A stretch of DNA of 64,000 bases from Telmatactis stephensoni (Eukaryota > Cnidaria > Anthozoa > Actiniaria > Isophelliidae): contig JALIZF010001796.1 of assembly GCA_029948255.1 (NCBI GenBank), positions 606,001 through 670,000 of the forward strand, given 5' to 3'. Positions 1 through 11,337 of this stretch are shown in pieces. Below the pieces are notes generated by a model that was given only the letters and a program-made list of their open reading frames with translations, did not search any database and was not told where the DNA came from. A program made the position numbers and the translations under genes. Numbering within the stretch: the first letter of the stretch is position 1; every line of letters starts with the position of its first letter.

Positions 1-119
1 TTTGATCGTCGTCCCCCTTTAAATAAACAGAACTTGATTATTTTATGAGTCCCAACTGGTCAAGATGCAAATCAGTTGGCTATTTACAAGCATGGTTAAA
101 AAGCCTAGTCTGAACTAGG

Positions 120-215
120 ACCACCCAAAACAAATCCAACCTTAGTTAACTCATTGGCCAGAGCAGGCATTATGAGACCAACGCTCTGACCACTCGACCA
201 TGCTGCATCCTTAAA
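120..215 (-). mobile_element. tRNA-derived SINE fragment
   Basis: Read on the minus strand, this begins with a tRNA-like A-box region (ATGGTCGAGTGGTCAGAGCG) followed by GTTGGTCTCATAATG, as in the head of a Ser/Leu-type tRNA. There is no complete cloverleaf. Similar tRNA-like heads occur elsewhere in the window (15.2, 21.9, 42.5 kb), so a dispersed SINE fragment is more likely than a functional tRNA gene. Confidence 0.5.
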
Positions 216-285
216 TAAAGCTACTGCACTTTAACTTTTGACACACTCTACAATCTATCAATATTTACAGTGATCGATCACTTAC

Positions 286-1625
286 TTCTTTTTCCCGTTG
301 ATTACGCCTTCGCAGTCCGTACACGTTGAGTTATCACCTTCACAAACACCACATGCATCCTTGAGATAGTTCCTTCTAAAACCCGTGGTGCCTCCAACAC
401 ATTTACCACACTCGTCTGGCCTAAAACAAGCACAAGTATACATCGAAATTGTGAACCTGACATGGACTTTCCTATTAAGACATGGACTTTCCAATTAAGA
501 ATTGAATCATTTACCTTGCTCCAAAATTAGCTTCACCCTTACATGTACCAGCACAATCAATGAGGTCTCTACATTCTTTCCTACATTTGTCTTTATTACG
601 AGGATTTTTACAGTAAAAGGTACAGTTATCACGGGGACTGGCCCGTCCTGTGGTACCTCCATAACATATGTCGCCACATGCTGTAATACAAAAAGAAAAA
701 TTAACCTAATTGCGTCATATCCATACCATACGTGTATTCACACCCTTGTACAGCACTACGTCATCCATACCACGTGTATCCACACCCTTGTACAGCACTA
801 CGTCTCCATACCACGTGTATCCACACCCTTGTACAGCACTACGTCGTCCATACCACGTGTATCCACACCCTTGTACAGCACTACGTCATCCATACCACGT
901 GTACCTACACCCTTGTACAGCACTACGTCATCCATACCACGTGTATCCACACCCTTGTACAACACTACGTCATCCATACCACGGCTGACGTGTACCAACA
1001 CCCTTGTACAGCACTACGTCATCCATACCACGTGTACCAACATCCTCGTAAATAGATGACGTAGTGCTTTAACCACGTGTTCCCTCAGTTATGTTTAAGT
1101 AGTTATACTTACCCAATTTTGCAGTTGAATTAATCCGGTTGTCACAACCCACACATTCATCATTACCACCACATACTCCACATCTATCTCTAGTGGCGTT
1201 ACTGCCTAGGTATCCATCACATCCAATATAACTAGTTGACATATGAGTTGACGTGTTAGACACACGTTCATCAGACGCTACATCTATACAGCTATTTCCA
1301 GTAGAGAGACCATCATTTGTTTTCATACCACGAAATATAAGTTGAGTGAGGATCTCATTCCATTTTGTGATACCCTTGTTTGGTTGATATTTGAGACGAT
1401 CTTCTGGGTTGAACATGTAGGGGCACTTGCAAGACGAAAGGGGTTTCCAGTCCCCTTTGGTGGATTTGAACAACCATGAACCAACTTTAATTGCATTGAT
1501 TCCTGGGGAATCACACTCTACTAGTATTCCTAGTTTATCGCCATCGACATCCTCCACACATCGGGATCGAGTGTTGGAAATTTGCCTCTCCCTGCTGTTT
1601 AGTAATTTATCGACACCGTTACCAT
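286..1625 (-). CDS. Partial gene for cysteine-rich protein with D-x-CGVCGG repeats
   Basis: Three exons are supported on the minus strand: 1113-1625, 515-680 and 286-420. Each has an AG acceptor and GT donor. The first exon encodes a segment with VEDVDGDKLGILVECDSPG and then RCGVCGGNDECVGCD. The second encodes CGDICYGGTTG and a run of spaced cysteines. The third encodes PDECGKCVGGTTG and ACGVCEGDNSTC. Such D-x-CGVCGG cysteine modules are typical of secreted or extracellular animal proteins. I cannot name the family further. The protein continues in both directions: no initiator or stop is visible, and the donor at 285 points off the left edge. Intron 1 contains the 42-bp minisatellite. The exon assignments are seen in the sequence; secretion is inference. 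Confidence 0.7.
700..1060. repeat. 42-bp minisatellite with CACGTG cores
   Basis: About eight tandem units of roughly 42 bp (variants 39-45) with the core CCATACCACGTGTATCCAC and then CCCTTGTACAGCACTACGTC. The unit length is a multiple of three, so all frames stay open for many units and give spurious repeated ORFs on both strands. Most units carry CACGTG, an E-box palindrome. It sits in an intron of the cysteine-rich gene. Confidence 0.9.
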
Positions 1626-1719
1626 CTTAAAAGGAATTCAAGATAAAAAGTAATAAATTATCTGTATTAAGGACAATCACAAAACATACTGTGAGGGCGG
1701 TCAGTCGTAGACATTAGAA

Positions 1720-1905
1720 TTTAAAGGTTTGAAACTGACCTAAAAATTAAAACTTTAAAAGCTGAATTTTCGGTTACTCGCTGTAGCCTTCTTCAGAACT
1801 ATAATGATTACTTGCAAGAGCTTGTGATGATAAATTTGAATATACCACAAACGATTTGTAAACCCTTGGGAAGTCTATGTGTTCGTTAATTGAATTTCAT
1901 AAACA
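1720..1905 (-). mobile_element. Penelope-like element, inverted 3' fragment
   Basis: Read on the minus strand, this starts within the GIY-YIG C-terminal coding end (ending near EHIDFPRVYK). It continues into a 3' tail with TCTGAAGAAGGCTACAGCG and GTAACCGAAAATTCAGC, and ends near 1720. It is a reverse-complement match to two separated pieces at about 2240-2325 and 3921-4030. It therefore represents the uninterrupted 3' end of the same element in opposite orientation, with the two copies meeting 5' end to 5' end near 1905. Confidence 0.75.
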
Positions 1906-4035
1906 GACATCTGGAACGCCGAGACCGTCAGCCCACAACTGAAAGCTCAATGGACATCAAAGGTTTCGCTACTATACCCTATGTGAAGGAAGTGGCTGAG
2001 AGAGTCAAGTGATATTTAAAAAACGAGCAGGAGTGTTTTATCGTGGATATAGACACGAGGCCGTAGGCTTATGAATTATTAATGAGTTTTAGAAGAGAGT
2101 GTTAAACAAGGAGTCGGCTATTAAGGATCATGCCGAAAGAACTGGTCATGACATTCATCCAAAGTACATGGAGTTATTGGAGCGTAATATTTCTAACCGG
2201 AGGAAACGTTTATTTTTGGAGTCGTGGCATTCCACTGGGGACTCAAATTCAATTAACGAACACATAGACTTCCCAAGGGTTTACAAATCTTTTGGGTAAA
2301 TTCAAATTCATCATCACAAGCTCTTAATAATAATAATATAAAAAAGTATTTTATATAGCGTCAATATCCAACAGTTCAACAACGCTTTGCTACTCCCCAG
2401 TTTAAAAGAAAGGTTAAAAAGTGATTCTAAATTTTAAATTTATCAATGCATTACATAATTGATACAAACACGACTTCAGTTTAGATTAAAAAGTTTTTTA
2501 AAATTTTAAAATAAAATAAAAATGTTTATTCAAAGTTAAATAGAAAATTAATCACTACTGTATGCCTTTTTAAAAAGAAAAATTTTAAGCTCCGCTTAAA
2601 ACAAGAAATATCCAGACATTGTCTGATGTCTGAAGGAATGCTGTTCCATAGCTCAGGAGCAGCATTTGAAAAAGCTCGTTTGCCATACGATTTTAGTCTG
2701 AAAGAACCTCTGGTTAAGAGATTAAAAGATTTAGATCTAAGGCAACGAGGTGGGACATATGGCTTTACAAATTCACTAAGATATGAAGGAGCACAGTCAT
2801 TTAAGGCTTTGAAAGTAAGTAAGAGTATTTTGTATTCGATACGTTGTTCAACAGGTAACCAATGTAAGCGATAAAGAACAGGTGTTATGTAGTCATGTTT
2901 GTGACAACCAGATACTAGACGTGCTGCAGCATTTTGAACTCGCTGAAGTTTTTGAATTAGGTATTTAGGCATCCCATACAACAGAGAATTACAGTCTGGA
3001 GGAAATAAATGCATGGACAAGCGTTTCACAGGCTTCAAATGAAATATATTTTCGGATTTTCCAGATGTTTTTAATGTGAAAAAAGCAGGACTTACACATA
3101 AAGGTGATCTGGTTTTCTAGAGACATTTTTCCATCGAAGATAATACCAATATTACGAACTGTTGACTTCGGAGATATATCATGGCCACAATTAACACCTA
3201 AGAGAATCAAAAGGTGATCGAGGGCGATGAGCAGCCGACAGCAGTAAAACCTCAGTTTTATCAGTGTCAGTTTAGTTTTAACTTGTTGCTCATCATCCAT
3301 TTATCAATTTCACTAACACAAGCCTCAACTTTGCATTTGGCAAATTCCATTTCTTCCAAAGAGGATGTTTCAAATGTAATATATAGCTGAGTATCATCAG
3401 CATATAAATGGAAATTGATACAGTGTTCTCTCTGAATGTCCCCAATTGGCGACGTGTACATCAGAAACAAGATCGGACCTAAAATAGAACCTTGAGGTAC
3501 GCCACACTGAAAAGAGCGACTGATGGATACTCCTCCCTGAACGCTGACCTGCATAAAAAACTCCTACCAGTGAGGTATGATTCAAACCATCTGAGGGCAA
3601 GTTCATTAGGCACCAAACCTTGAAAACATTCTTTCTAACAAAATTACATGATTAACCGTATCAAAAGCTGCAGAAAGATCCAGCAATACTAGAAAAACGG
3701 AACGCTGCCCATCAATCGCTTTCAAAATATCATTCTGTACCCTTAACAAAGCTGTCTCAACACTGTGATATTGCTTGTAAGCAGACTGGAAAGTCTCGTG
3801 TAAGCTGTTTCTATCCAGGTGTTCAGTGAGCTGAGTAGCTACAACTTTCTCAATTGCTTTTGAAATGAACTTTAAGTTTGAAATAGGTCTGAAACTCGAA
3901 AATTCCTCCGTAGACATTATTACTTGCAAGTAATCATTATAGTTCAATTCTGAAGAAGGCTACAGCGAGTAACCGAAAATTCAGCTTTTAAAGTTTTAAT
4001 TTTTAGGTCAGTTTCAAACCTTTATTAAATTCTAA
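1906..4035 (+). mobile_element. Penelope-like retroelement (5'-truncated, split by a LINE)
   Basis: Plus-strand reading near 1910-2010 gives an RT C-terminal piece containing DIKGFATIPYVKEVAERV, a recognisable Penelope-type motif. A broken frame at 2099-2299 then encodes a GIY-YIG endonuclease end: KDHAERTGHDIHPKYMELLE with a following R-KRLFLESW and SINEHIDFPRVYK. The 3' tail resumes at about 3921-4035 with CTGAAGAAGGCTACAGCGAG. The gap, 2326-3920, is a minus-strand LINE. Comparison with the inverted copy at 1720-1905 shows that the two ends were once contiguous (AAGCTCTTGCAAGTAATC). It is an inactive, 5'-truncated relic. Confidence 0.8.
2326..3920 (-). mobile_element. CR1/L2-like non-LTR retrotransposon, RT domain, frameshifted
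   Basis: Minus-strand reverse transcriptase spread over four overlapping frames (3606-3947, 3267-3554, 2989-3300, 2526-3038), so it is frameshifted and dead. Motifs in order: [40 protein letters not shown], the catalytic YADDTQLY, then LQRVQNAAARLV and LHWLPVEQRIEYKIL in the C-terminal part. No endonuclease domain is present, so it is 5' truncated. The 3' end at 2326 carries an AAT-rich tail next to a TATATAGCGTC motif that recurs at other LINE/SINE tails here. It sits inside a Penelope-like element. Confidence 0.9.
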
Positions 4036-4441
4036 AATCACAAAACAACTCACCTCATCTTTAAAAGAGACTATTATTATAATTCATGAAAATTCATAAG
4101 CAAATTCATGCGTAGACATGGTCTAAGTACATTACGATTGAATCATGCCATGTGAACACCGAGGCAAAACGACTGCGCAAATTTTTGCAGGCTTCCTCGC
4201 GTCCGCATCTTGACCACAGGAATCCCAAGTAATATTCTAGAACTTCTTTCAACAGATTTTTTCATAGCAGGAAGGTATTTAAATACATGTCATAGGAGTA
4301 CAGGCTTATTTTCGCAGGTAAAGTACACGGCCGAATGTTTTCATCAGGACAGAAGTAGTCGCGCATGCGTGGTACAGTCTACTGCTGTGTCACCTATGTC
4401 TTCGAAAGACTAAAGTCTACTTGTCAAACGGATTGACATAC

Positions 4442-4782
4442 CTTGTGACATGATGTTACGATATTCCTTTCTAGTCTTTTCATTGCGTGACCTCATCAGT
4501 ATGTTACTTACGTAGGGACGAACGTTCAACAACGTTTTAAGTTTAAAACCACGTTGATAAATGTAATCATGAATTTGTGGGACGGGTGGGACAGGAAGAT
4601 CCAACTTGTTTATTGGTCGATTACGCACTGATGTCACTTCCACTGCAATCTCAACTGATTTCTTACAGTAAAGGCATAACTTTTGGGATCCAATAAATTT
4701 GTTGCAGATTTTTTGTGCAAGTGTATTCTGAAGAAACAACCATAATTTATCGTGTTTTAACCTTAGTTCTTTGCGGACGTCA
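4442..4782 (-). CDS. Orphan internal exon, unknown protein
   Basis: A 341-bp minus-strand open segment with a good acceptor (ATCTCTCAG before 4782) and a strong donor (CACAAG|GTATGT after 4442). It encodes about 113 residues, including HDKLWLFLQNTLAQKICNKF, a CLYC motif, LDLPVPPVPQIHDYIYQRG and VRPYVSNILMRSRNEKTRK. I do not recognise the family. The neighbouring exons were not found: the intron on the upstream side contains the (GGCAA)n tract, and downstream lie retroelements. It could be a real exon of a gene with long introns or a relic of an unidentified element. The frame continues into the GGCAA repeat only by chance. Confidence 0.45.
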
Positions 4783-4838
4783 CTGAGAGATATTTTTATG
4801 TTGGAACAGTGGGTTTGTAATGGGGGTGCTGGGTTTAC

Positions 4839-4992
4839 AAGGCAAGGCAAGGCAAGGCAAGGCAAGGCAAGGCAAGGCAAGGCAAGGCAAGGCAAGGCAA
4901 GGCAAGGCAAGGCAAGGCAAGGCAAGGCAAGGCAAGGCAAGGCAAGGCAAGGCAAGGCAAGGCAAGGCAAGGCAAGGCAAGGCAAGGCAAGG
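4839..4992. repeat. (GGCAA)n microsatellite, about 31 copies
   Basis: Essentially perfect pentanucleotide array of about 150 bp. It is directly visible. It creates artificial repeat ORFs on both strands (RQGKA and LALPC repeats), which are not genes. Confidence 0.98.
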
Positions 4993-5159
4993 TTAAATTG
5001 TGGCTTACTTGACAGGTAGTAAATAAATCTTAACTGAAGATCAAAAGCAAATCTAGTTGACTTTACAGCAAATGGGAAATTTGTCGTCGCAGGCCGAAAG
5101 TACCGCGGGCTCTGGGTACAAGTTGCTTGTAGGCTTCCTGTGACAAGAATGTAAACAGT

Positions 5160-5218
5160 ATGGCTTCAAGTTTCGTTCGACTACTACTGTTTTTGTATAT
5201 TTGTGTAATTTCTTTAAG
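5160..5218 (+). CDS. Possible signal-peptide first exon
   Basis: An ATG at 5160 opens a short hydrophobic reading, MASSFVRLLLFLYICVISLR, that runs into a GT donor (TTTAAG|GTACAAAG). It looks like a secretory signal peptide. No matching downstream exon was identified, so this may be chance. Confidence 0.2.
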
Positions 5219-5879
5219 GTACAAAGTTCCTGAATCATCCAAGGATATTAGGTTCTATGCTAAAATTCTGCCCATTTGATTGGGGGTTTCGCATGATATT
5301 AAAACACGATGAAACGTGAAATTCACGTTCGTGTTGCCCATTTTTGATGACTTAAAATTACAGCTCAGGCAATTTTGAAAAACATTTTTTGAGTAACCTA
5401 GCTTATGCGATACACAAAGATGAACCTGTGTATTTTTGGTTTTGGAGCAAAAAGCTGGCCAGAAACAGTTTTGGACATATCTTTTCCGACTGAAGCACAG
5501 AAGATAGCAATAAGTTTAATGCAAAATCTATTAAAAAATAACCTTGATCACGGATTGTTTTTAGTAAAGATTGAAAGGAAAAACGTATAAGAATATCAAA
5601 CGGAAAAAATAGAGTGATGGCACTCAATCCGTGAAAAAGTACAAAATCTAAATAGTACAAAATAGTAAAAAATCCTTTGTTTTCCATTGTGTAATAGTAC
5701 TATTTTACAGACTCATTACAATCACTCCTGTAGCCTTTTGTGAGAATTGTTTCACAGAAAACTCTACGCTTTCAAGGAGAAAAACGTCCATTTCCTAGCA
5801 ACGTTTACTCCCTTTCGCTACTTCACCCGCCATCTTGTCCACGTGCAAATGGCTGTAGGGGGCCTGAGTACTAGTAATA

Positions 5880-5942
5880 AGATTATCGCGCGATAAGTTT
5901 TGCTATCGCGCGATAGAAACAAGTTTTATCGCGCGATAAATG
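5880..5942. repeat. Three TATCGCGCGATA palindromes
   Basis: Three near-identical 12-bp palindromes (TTATCGCGCGATAA and TATCGCGCGATA) spaced about 20-25 bp apart within 60 bp. Alternate palindromes can pair to form stem-loops. They lie just beyond a CCGCCATCTTGTCC promoter-like element at about 5830. Confidence 0.8.
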
Positions 5943-6344
5943 CCATGAAAAGTTTTGTATGTGGATGGCCCCTATGAGCCACCTAGAAAACTCAACATTC
6001 TTTACCATGTTCAGTTGACCACTGGAAGCCATTACTGTTTACATTTTAAACTTTCCCACGTGCCACAGGAAGCCCCCGCGACGCATGCGCAGACAAATTT
6101 CCATCTACTTGACTCTACTGGATTGAGTAACTTGCCTTTAGACGATATCGCCATGACTTGTAAAACGCTGCAACGAATTTAATCTTCGTGCTTCCATGAG
6201 CATTGGGAACGAGGACAAGCCGAAAAGACGTCCCATAGGCAATAGGGTACGCAATACGTTCGTTTGGTCGACCAAAACTGAAAGCCAATGATTTCCACTC
6301 GTTTGCTTTTTTGTATTCGATCCTTTGCACTGTTAAACAAAAGA

Positions 6345-6775
6345 ACTTTATTAACCACTTTAGATGTATGTATTTAGGTTAATGTTAACCCCTTCGTTAG
6401 CCTCATCAACCACCGACTTTAGATGTGTGTACTTTGGTTTATGTTAACCCCTTCGTTAGCCTCATCAACCACCGACTTTAGATGTGTGTATTTAGGTTTA
6501 TGTTAACCCCTTCGTTAGCCTCATCAACCACCGACTTTAGATGTGTGTACTTTGGTTTATGTTAACCCCTTCGTTAGCCTCATCAACCACCGACTTTAGA
6601 TGTGTGTACTTTGGTTTATGTTAACCCCTTCGTTAGTCTCATCAACCACTTTAGATATGTGTATTTAGGTTTATGTTAACCCCTTCGTTAGCCTCATCAA
6701 CCACTTTAGATGTGTGTACTTTGGTTTATGTTAACCCCTTGGTTAGTCTCATCAACCACTTTAGATGTGTGTACT
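6345..6775. repeat. 59-bp minisatellite
   Basis: Seven to eight units of period 59 bp with core GTTTATGTTAACCCCTTCG and TTAGCCTCATCAACCACCG. The last units lack the CCGAC piece, giving a 54-bp period. Non-coding. Confidence 0.95.
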
Positions 6776-7074
6776 ATTAAGGTTTATATTAGGCTTTGGT
6801 TGAGATGCTTTTCCTACTCTATGCTGGCCTCTACTTTTCACTTCTAACAAGTCCAAGGGATTGAATGTCGAAACAATAGAAATGGATGGTTTGCTCAGAG
6901 GACATTTCTATCAGTCAGGTTAGGTGTAACTCGAAACTAAGTTAAGTTGTTGAGGAATTTCACAGTGATACTACAATCAATGTGACTAACAAAGGTGCTA
7001 CAGGTCGCGTGACTATCAAGTAACACAAGGACAGATTACTTGATTTACACGTAACGGAAGGGCACAAGAAATAT

Positions 7075-7156
7075 ATGGAAACTTGTAACACCGTCAACGA
7101 GGTGATAACTTACTGACGTTTCGTTTCTTTTGACGGTGCTACAAGTTTCCATTCAT
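7075..7156. repeat. Short inverted repeat (hairpin)
   Basis: TGGAAACTTGTAACACCGTC near 7077 is matched by its near-exact reverse complement, TGACGGTGCTACAAGTTTCC, near 7132. The arms are about 20 bp and the whole is about 80 bp. Probably a small foldback MITE. Confidence 0.7.
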
Positions 7157-7263
7157 TCCTTGTTGTATGTATTATTCATCGTTCAAATAACCCTTTCACT
7201 GCATTGGGTTATTTTACTCAACCGATGACGAAACTAGTTCACTCGCTAGTCTCCTATTGTATT

Positions 7264-7440
7264 CAAGGAGCAAGGATGGCACATACAGTTGATCAGTGCG
7301 CGGTCTTCGGTGCTAGAGGTACCGAATTCGGTTCCTAGTGACTATTCATCCTTGTTTCGACTTCTTTCCTTTTCGTGTAGCTTTAATTAGCTTTAAGTAC
7401 CCGTAAAAAGGAGCACTGATGGATAGAGGGGGGTAGAGGG
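7264..7440 (+). mobile_element. tRNA-derived SINE, family 1 copy
   Basis: Begins GGAGCAAGGATGGCACATAC, then a tRNA-like A box and a degenerate B box (GAATTCGGTTCCTAGTGAC). A tail follows with CATCCTTGTTTCGACTTC and GGAGCACTGATGGA. The whole 170-bp layout matches the minus-strand copy at 23985-24155. Confidence 0.75.
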
Positions 7441-8360
7441 CGCACCAAGCTTAAACACGAGCCCCTCGCTCAGGAGAATCGGGCAACCACTCCCCGCTCT
7501 TCGAAGTAAAATAACTTTTCCTTTTCCGCAAAATCACTACAGTTCGCGTGACTGACAATTAAAGCAAGGACACTACAGGTCGCGTGACAGACAACCCAAT
7601 GACACTACAATGACAGTTCGCGTGATTGACAAGTAACGCAAGGATTTTACAGGTCACATGACTGATAAGTGATACAACAATGCCACTAATCACGTGACAG
7701 TTCTAATCGACTTGTAACGACACTTACCAAGAGACCATATGACTAAAGGTGATTGTAGAATCTAGCGTTACTGGTCAGCGGAAATTGCCGCCAAATTTAA
7801 TCTTCATAATTCATGTTAATGTATTCGTGTATAAAATTTCCGTTGCGAGAACGATCAAGCTGATGAGGAGAGAATACCATGAGGTATTTCAACCATTCTT
7901 TTGACATTAACCGAACTTCAAGTTGTAAATTATTGTGTTTAACTTTATTTAGAACCGCCATGATAATCGTCGCCAATATGTATTCAACAGTTTATCGCCG
8001 ATATAGTTCAACAACGAAAACCCAGTAAAGTTACTTCAGTTACGAGGCGTGTTTCTCCAGTATTCAATCCCTTTATGTAGATCGTTTCTACAGTAATGTT
8101 ACACCGGTCGATTCGCAACAACGATTTTCCCCGCAACAAATGTTGCCCGTAAAGTTTATACCATGGAAAATCCAAAACGCAACTATTTTTAGCGAAAATT
8201 TTGCTTTGTGAACAATTTGTAAATGTTTGATATGAATTCAAAAACCTTTTAACGCAAAATTATCAATTTTACGAAGTGTTGCGCGGAAAATCGTTGTTGC
8301 GGATCGACCCGTGTAACATCAGCTTAAGAGAGCGAAACTCAGTGTTGATGTTCAAGGTGA

Positions 8361-8612
8361 CTAAAGGCCCGGCCAAACGAGAAATGTTGGGTGACCCAAA
8401 ACCATGCAACATTGTTGGGCGATCCAACATTTTGTCGTTTGGCCACCTTGTTTGATGTTGTTGAACGTTGTTGGATGCTGTTGGATTGAGCATCAAACAT
8501 GTTGCATGGAGTTTGAAGTCCGTCAAACATTCTATCAAACACCATGCAACATTTCTTTTGTTCTCGTGTTGGATGTGCGATGTTGGATCCGTTTGGCCGG
8601 TCCTTAAGGCTA
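8361..8612. mobile_element. MITE with GGCCCGGCCAAACG inverted ends
   Basis: The left end AAGGCCCGGCCAAACGAG is matched by the right end CGTTTGGCCGGTCCTTAAGG in inverse orientation. The interior is made of repeated ATGTTGG/CCAACAT words, which can pair extensively. It is about 250 bp. Overlapping ORFs on both strands are by-products of this symmetry. Confidence 0.75.
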
Positions 8613-8869
8613 ATTTTAGTAACTTCGACATCGTACGCGCATGGCTCTCAAAAACCAATGGAATTTGATTTATCACGTGCGCGCGGACGGGTTCGTTTGC
8701 TTTCGGCTTTTGTATTTTACTGTTTACATGTGTTTAAGAGCCTTGCTCGCGAGATGGCGAAATTACTAAAAATAGCCTTAGTTGCAGCAAACATCGCACA
8801 GACATCAATATTCAATTTTGCTTTCTTAGTATTATGGTCTCTTACACTTACCGATATTAGGGTCTAGTT

Positions 8870-10280
8870 GTATGATTCCAACAGCTTTTTCGTGTTGCGA
8901 AGTGGGAGTGCCTTCCAGTTTGAACAGTTTAGAAAACTGAAATCATATTCAAAAACAATCAGGCTTAGATTGTATGCATTCAACCTTGGCTGCGGGTTGT
9001 ATGCGTCCAACACTTGAATTGAAAGGCGTGGTGACTTGATTTTTTGTAGGGGGACGGGAGGGAGAGAATTTAGCAACGGAACGTGGATATACAGCGTGTT
9101 GGATGATATTTTAATATTTTTTTACACGTGACTACAACTGAAGGTCACAATTACGTATTTCCAATTATCTTCACAATATTTAAAGGGTTACTTGGATGAA
9201 AAGAAATTAAAATTGGAAATGACTTGAAACGAAGTAAAACCTATCTGTACAACTCACGATAGTTACCAAAAGCAACATTTTCTCTACATTCAAACGAGAC
9301 GAATAGAAATTGTCGAGTATTTTAGCATTTAAGTCAGTGTGAGTAAATGACGTCGATCATTTACTCAACCCTGTTGTTCTTTCAGACTTAATATCAAAAT
9401 TTATCTTTGATAATGAGCATGAAATTCAGAATTTTGGGCAAAGGGCAGCTATTTATTGAAGAACATTCATCTTCAGATAGAAATAATCAGTTTCCAATTT
9501 TCACCAATTTTCATCCAAGTGGGCCTTTAAAATTGATTTTTGTTCTTCATCAGTACCGGTCTTCCTTTGTCTTGTTGGTTTTCTTTAAACGTAAGGTTTT
9601 GGTTAAGAACAGAAATACTGTAAGGACAATCATTCGTACTGCCACTGGACTGCTGGCCTTGGACACACCAAGACATGGCTGCAACCAAATGAAGTTAAAA
9701 ATAACTCAGAGGAATAGTCGAAGATATTTCCACGCAAAAAAACGTATTCACTTGATACGTTTTTGTTGTTGTTGTTGTTACTCTTAATCTTTTTAACAAC
9801 AAAATCTGTAAAATTCAAAACTTCTTTTGTAGCGCGGCTCAAACATGGCGTCACAGGCAAAGGAACAATATAGGTGGGTGACCAAACTGATGCATACTTG
9901 TTTTGTCTTGTTCCTTTAACCCTTGCTTTGAGCACCCTGTAGGTAAGAGTACCTCGAGACCGGGAGACTAACCATGGAGGGAGGGGGGTAAAGGGTGCAA
10001 CCCCCCTCCCCCCCCTGCAAAGAGGGGCAGATAGCTTATCTTTGTAGTAAAGAGTTGCTAAACACATCATAAAATATAGAGCCAGTTTGTGTGAGAGAGT
10101 ACACTAGTGTCCCTGAATGAATGCCCAAACACAAGAGCACATCGGACACTTAAAAATATACCGTATATTTATGTTTTCTTTTCTTTTTTGTGCTTTTTTT
10201 TTTCGAAAAAATCCTATTTGTGCCAAATCTTTAATTCATTATTTTGACTATTTTATTCTATTTACTTCAACTTCGAGATC
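8870..10280. other. No gene recognised
   Basis: Scattered ORFs of 70-146 codons were read and have no recognisable motif. A (GTT)n tract lies near 9763-9780 and a C-rich tract near 9985-10015. The 146-codon minus-strand ORF at 9630-10070 runs through both low-complexity tracts and looks spurious. Confidence 0.5.
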
Positions 10281-10289
10281 TTATTTTAT

Positions 10290-10340
10290 TTTTTTATTAA
10301 TAATAAATAATAATAATAATAATATAATAATAATAACAAT
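10290..10340. repeat. (AAT)n microsatellite
   Basis: AT-rich trinucleotide array, probably the tail of a retroelement: a LINE C-terminal remnant lies just to the right on the minus strand. Confidence 0.85.
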
Positions 10341-10499
10341 TTAGAGATGGTGACCAGTTTAGCATATAACTAGTCTATCACCATCAAAACACTCATAAAA
10401 TAATAACCAAAAAAAGAAAAAGATCTGAAAATACAATAACGGTAAAAATGAGAAAATACATACATTTAAAATCACAAAATGACTATGAGGTTTACTCTA

Positions 10500-10690
10500 A
10501 AGTTTGGAAGAAATATTTATATGTCTGTGTTTCAAAGGTCTTGAACTCTGTTTTCTTTTTGAGATTGCTTGGAAGATTATTGTAGACCTTTGCTCCACTA
10601 TATATGGGAGTGGTCTCCTTGAAACGTACCTCTTGACAAATATCTACATTTGTAGAACTTCTGGTCGATCGCCTTGTTCTGTTTCTTTAA
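10500..10690 (-). pseudogene. LINE reverse-transcriptase C-terminal remnant
   Basis: Minus-strand reading gives RFKETTPIYSGAKVYNNLPS followed by NLKKKTEFKTFETQTYKYFF and a stop. This is the typical end of a CR1/L2-like LINE ORF2 (the S-x-GAK-x-YNNLP pattern). Only this end is present, with the AAT-rich tail at 10290-10340 on its 3' side. A similar remnant is at 36595-36705. Confidence 0.6.
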
Positions 10691-11337
10691 GAGTAAGCAT
10701 ATCAGATATACGGATGATACACCGCAACAGCAATTACAGCGGGCTCAAAAATACATAAGTTAATAAATGGGTAAAGTTTTTAGTGAATTTTTGTATTTGT
10801 CGACATTTTCGTTTTTGTTGATACTGTGTTTTTTTATTCGGTTTGTTAGTTTGTTCACTCTTTCACATTTGATGTTTTCCCTGTGTTACTATCAACACTG
10901 ATGCTTCTTGAAGCTTGTCGGATTCTAATAAACTTTCAGAAATTTTTCATTGAATTTTAAAACGAAAACGTTGTTCATACTGCGCGCAAATTGAATCCAT
11001 AAATGCTAAAATTATAAACTTTATTCTTACCTTTGTCAATACATAGTGCTATTCTCAATATTCGATCGTGTTCCCCCGCATTGATGAAGATTGCTGAGGC
11101 TTTCTTTTTATCAATGAATATTGCAATGTTTATCCTGGTTGTCGTGGAAATAGCAGACTTTTAACGGCATGACTTCTTGATATTGTCAGTAGGCAATCAA
11201 GAGTTCGGTAAATTGAAAAGGCAAAATCGAAAATTGTAGTGATGTACACAATGAGCTTTTTTAACACTGAACTCTGGCGGAAAACACGAATTTAAATAAC
11301 CTTCAAAATTTTTGGATACTGTTAAAAATAGCAGAAC

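Larger units (their letters stand above)
6995..7720. repeat. Degenerate repeats with core CAGGTCGCGTGAC
   Basis: At least five diverged units of roughly 35-45 bp with the pattern CTACAGGTCGCGTGAC then ACAAGTAACGCAAGGAC, at about 7000-7035 and 7535-7720. The block appears split by the SINE at 7264-7440 and adjoining sequence. No coding potential was seen. Confidence 0.6.

Noticed and set aside
4771..5019. ORFs encoding RQGKA or LALPC repeats
   Set aside because: They are translations of the (GGCAA)n tract on each strand.
9630..10070. 146-codon minus ORF
   Set aside because: It runs through a C-rich tract and a (GTT)n tract, and no recognisable domain is seen.
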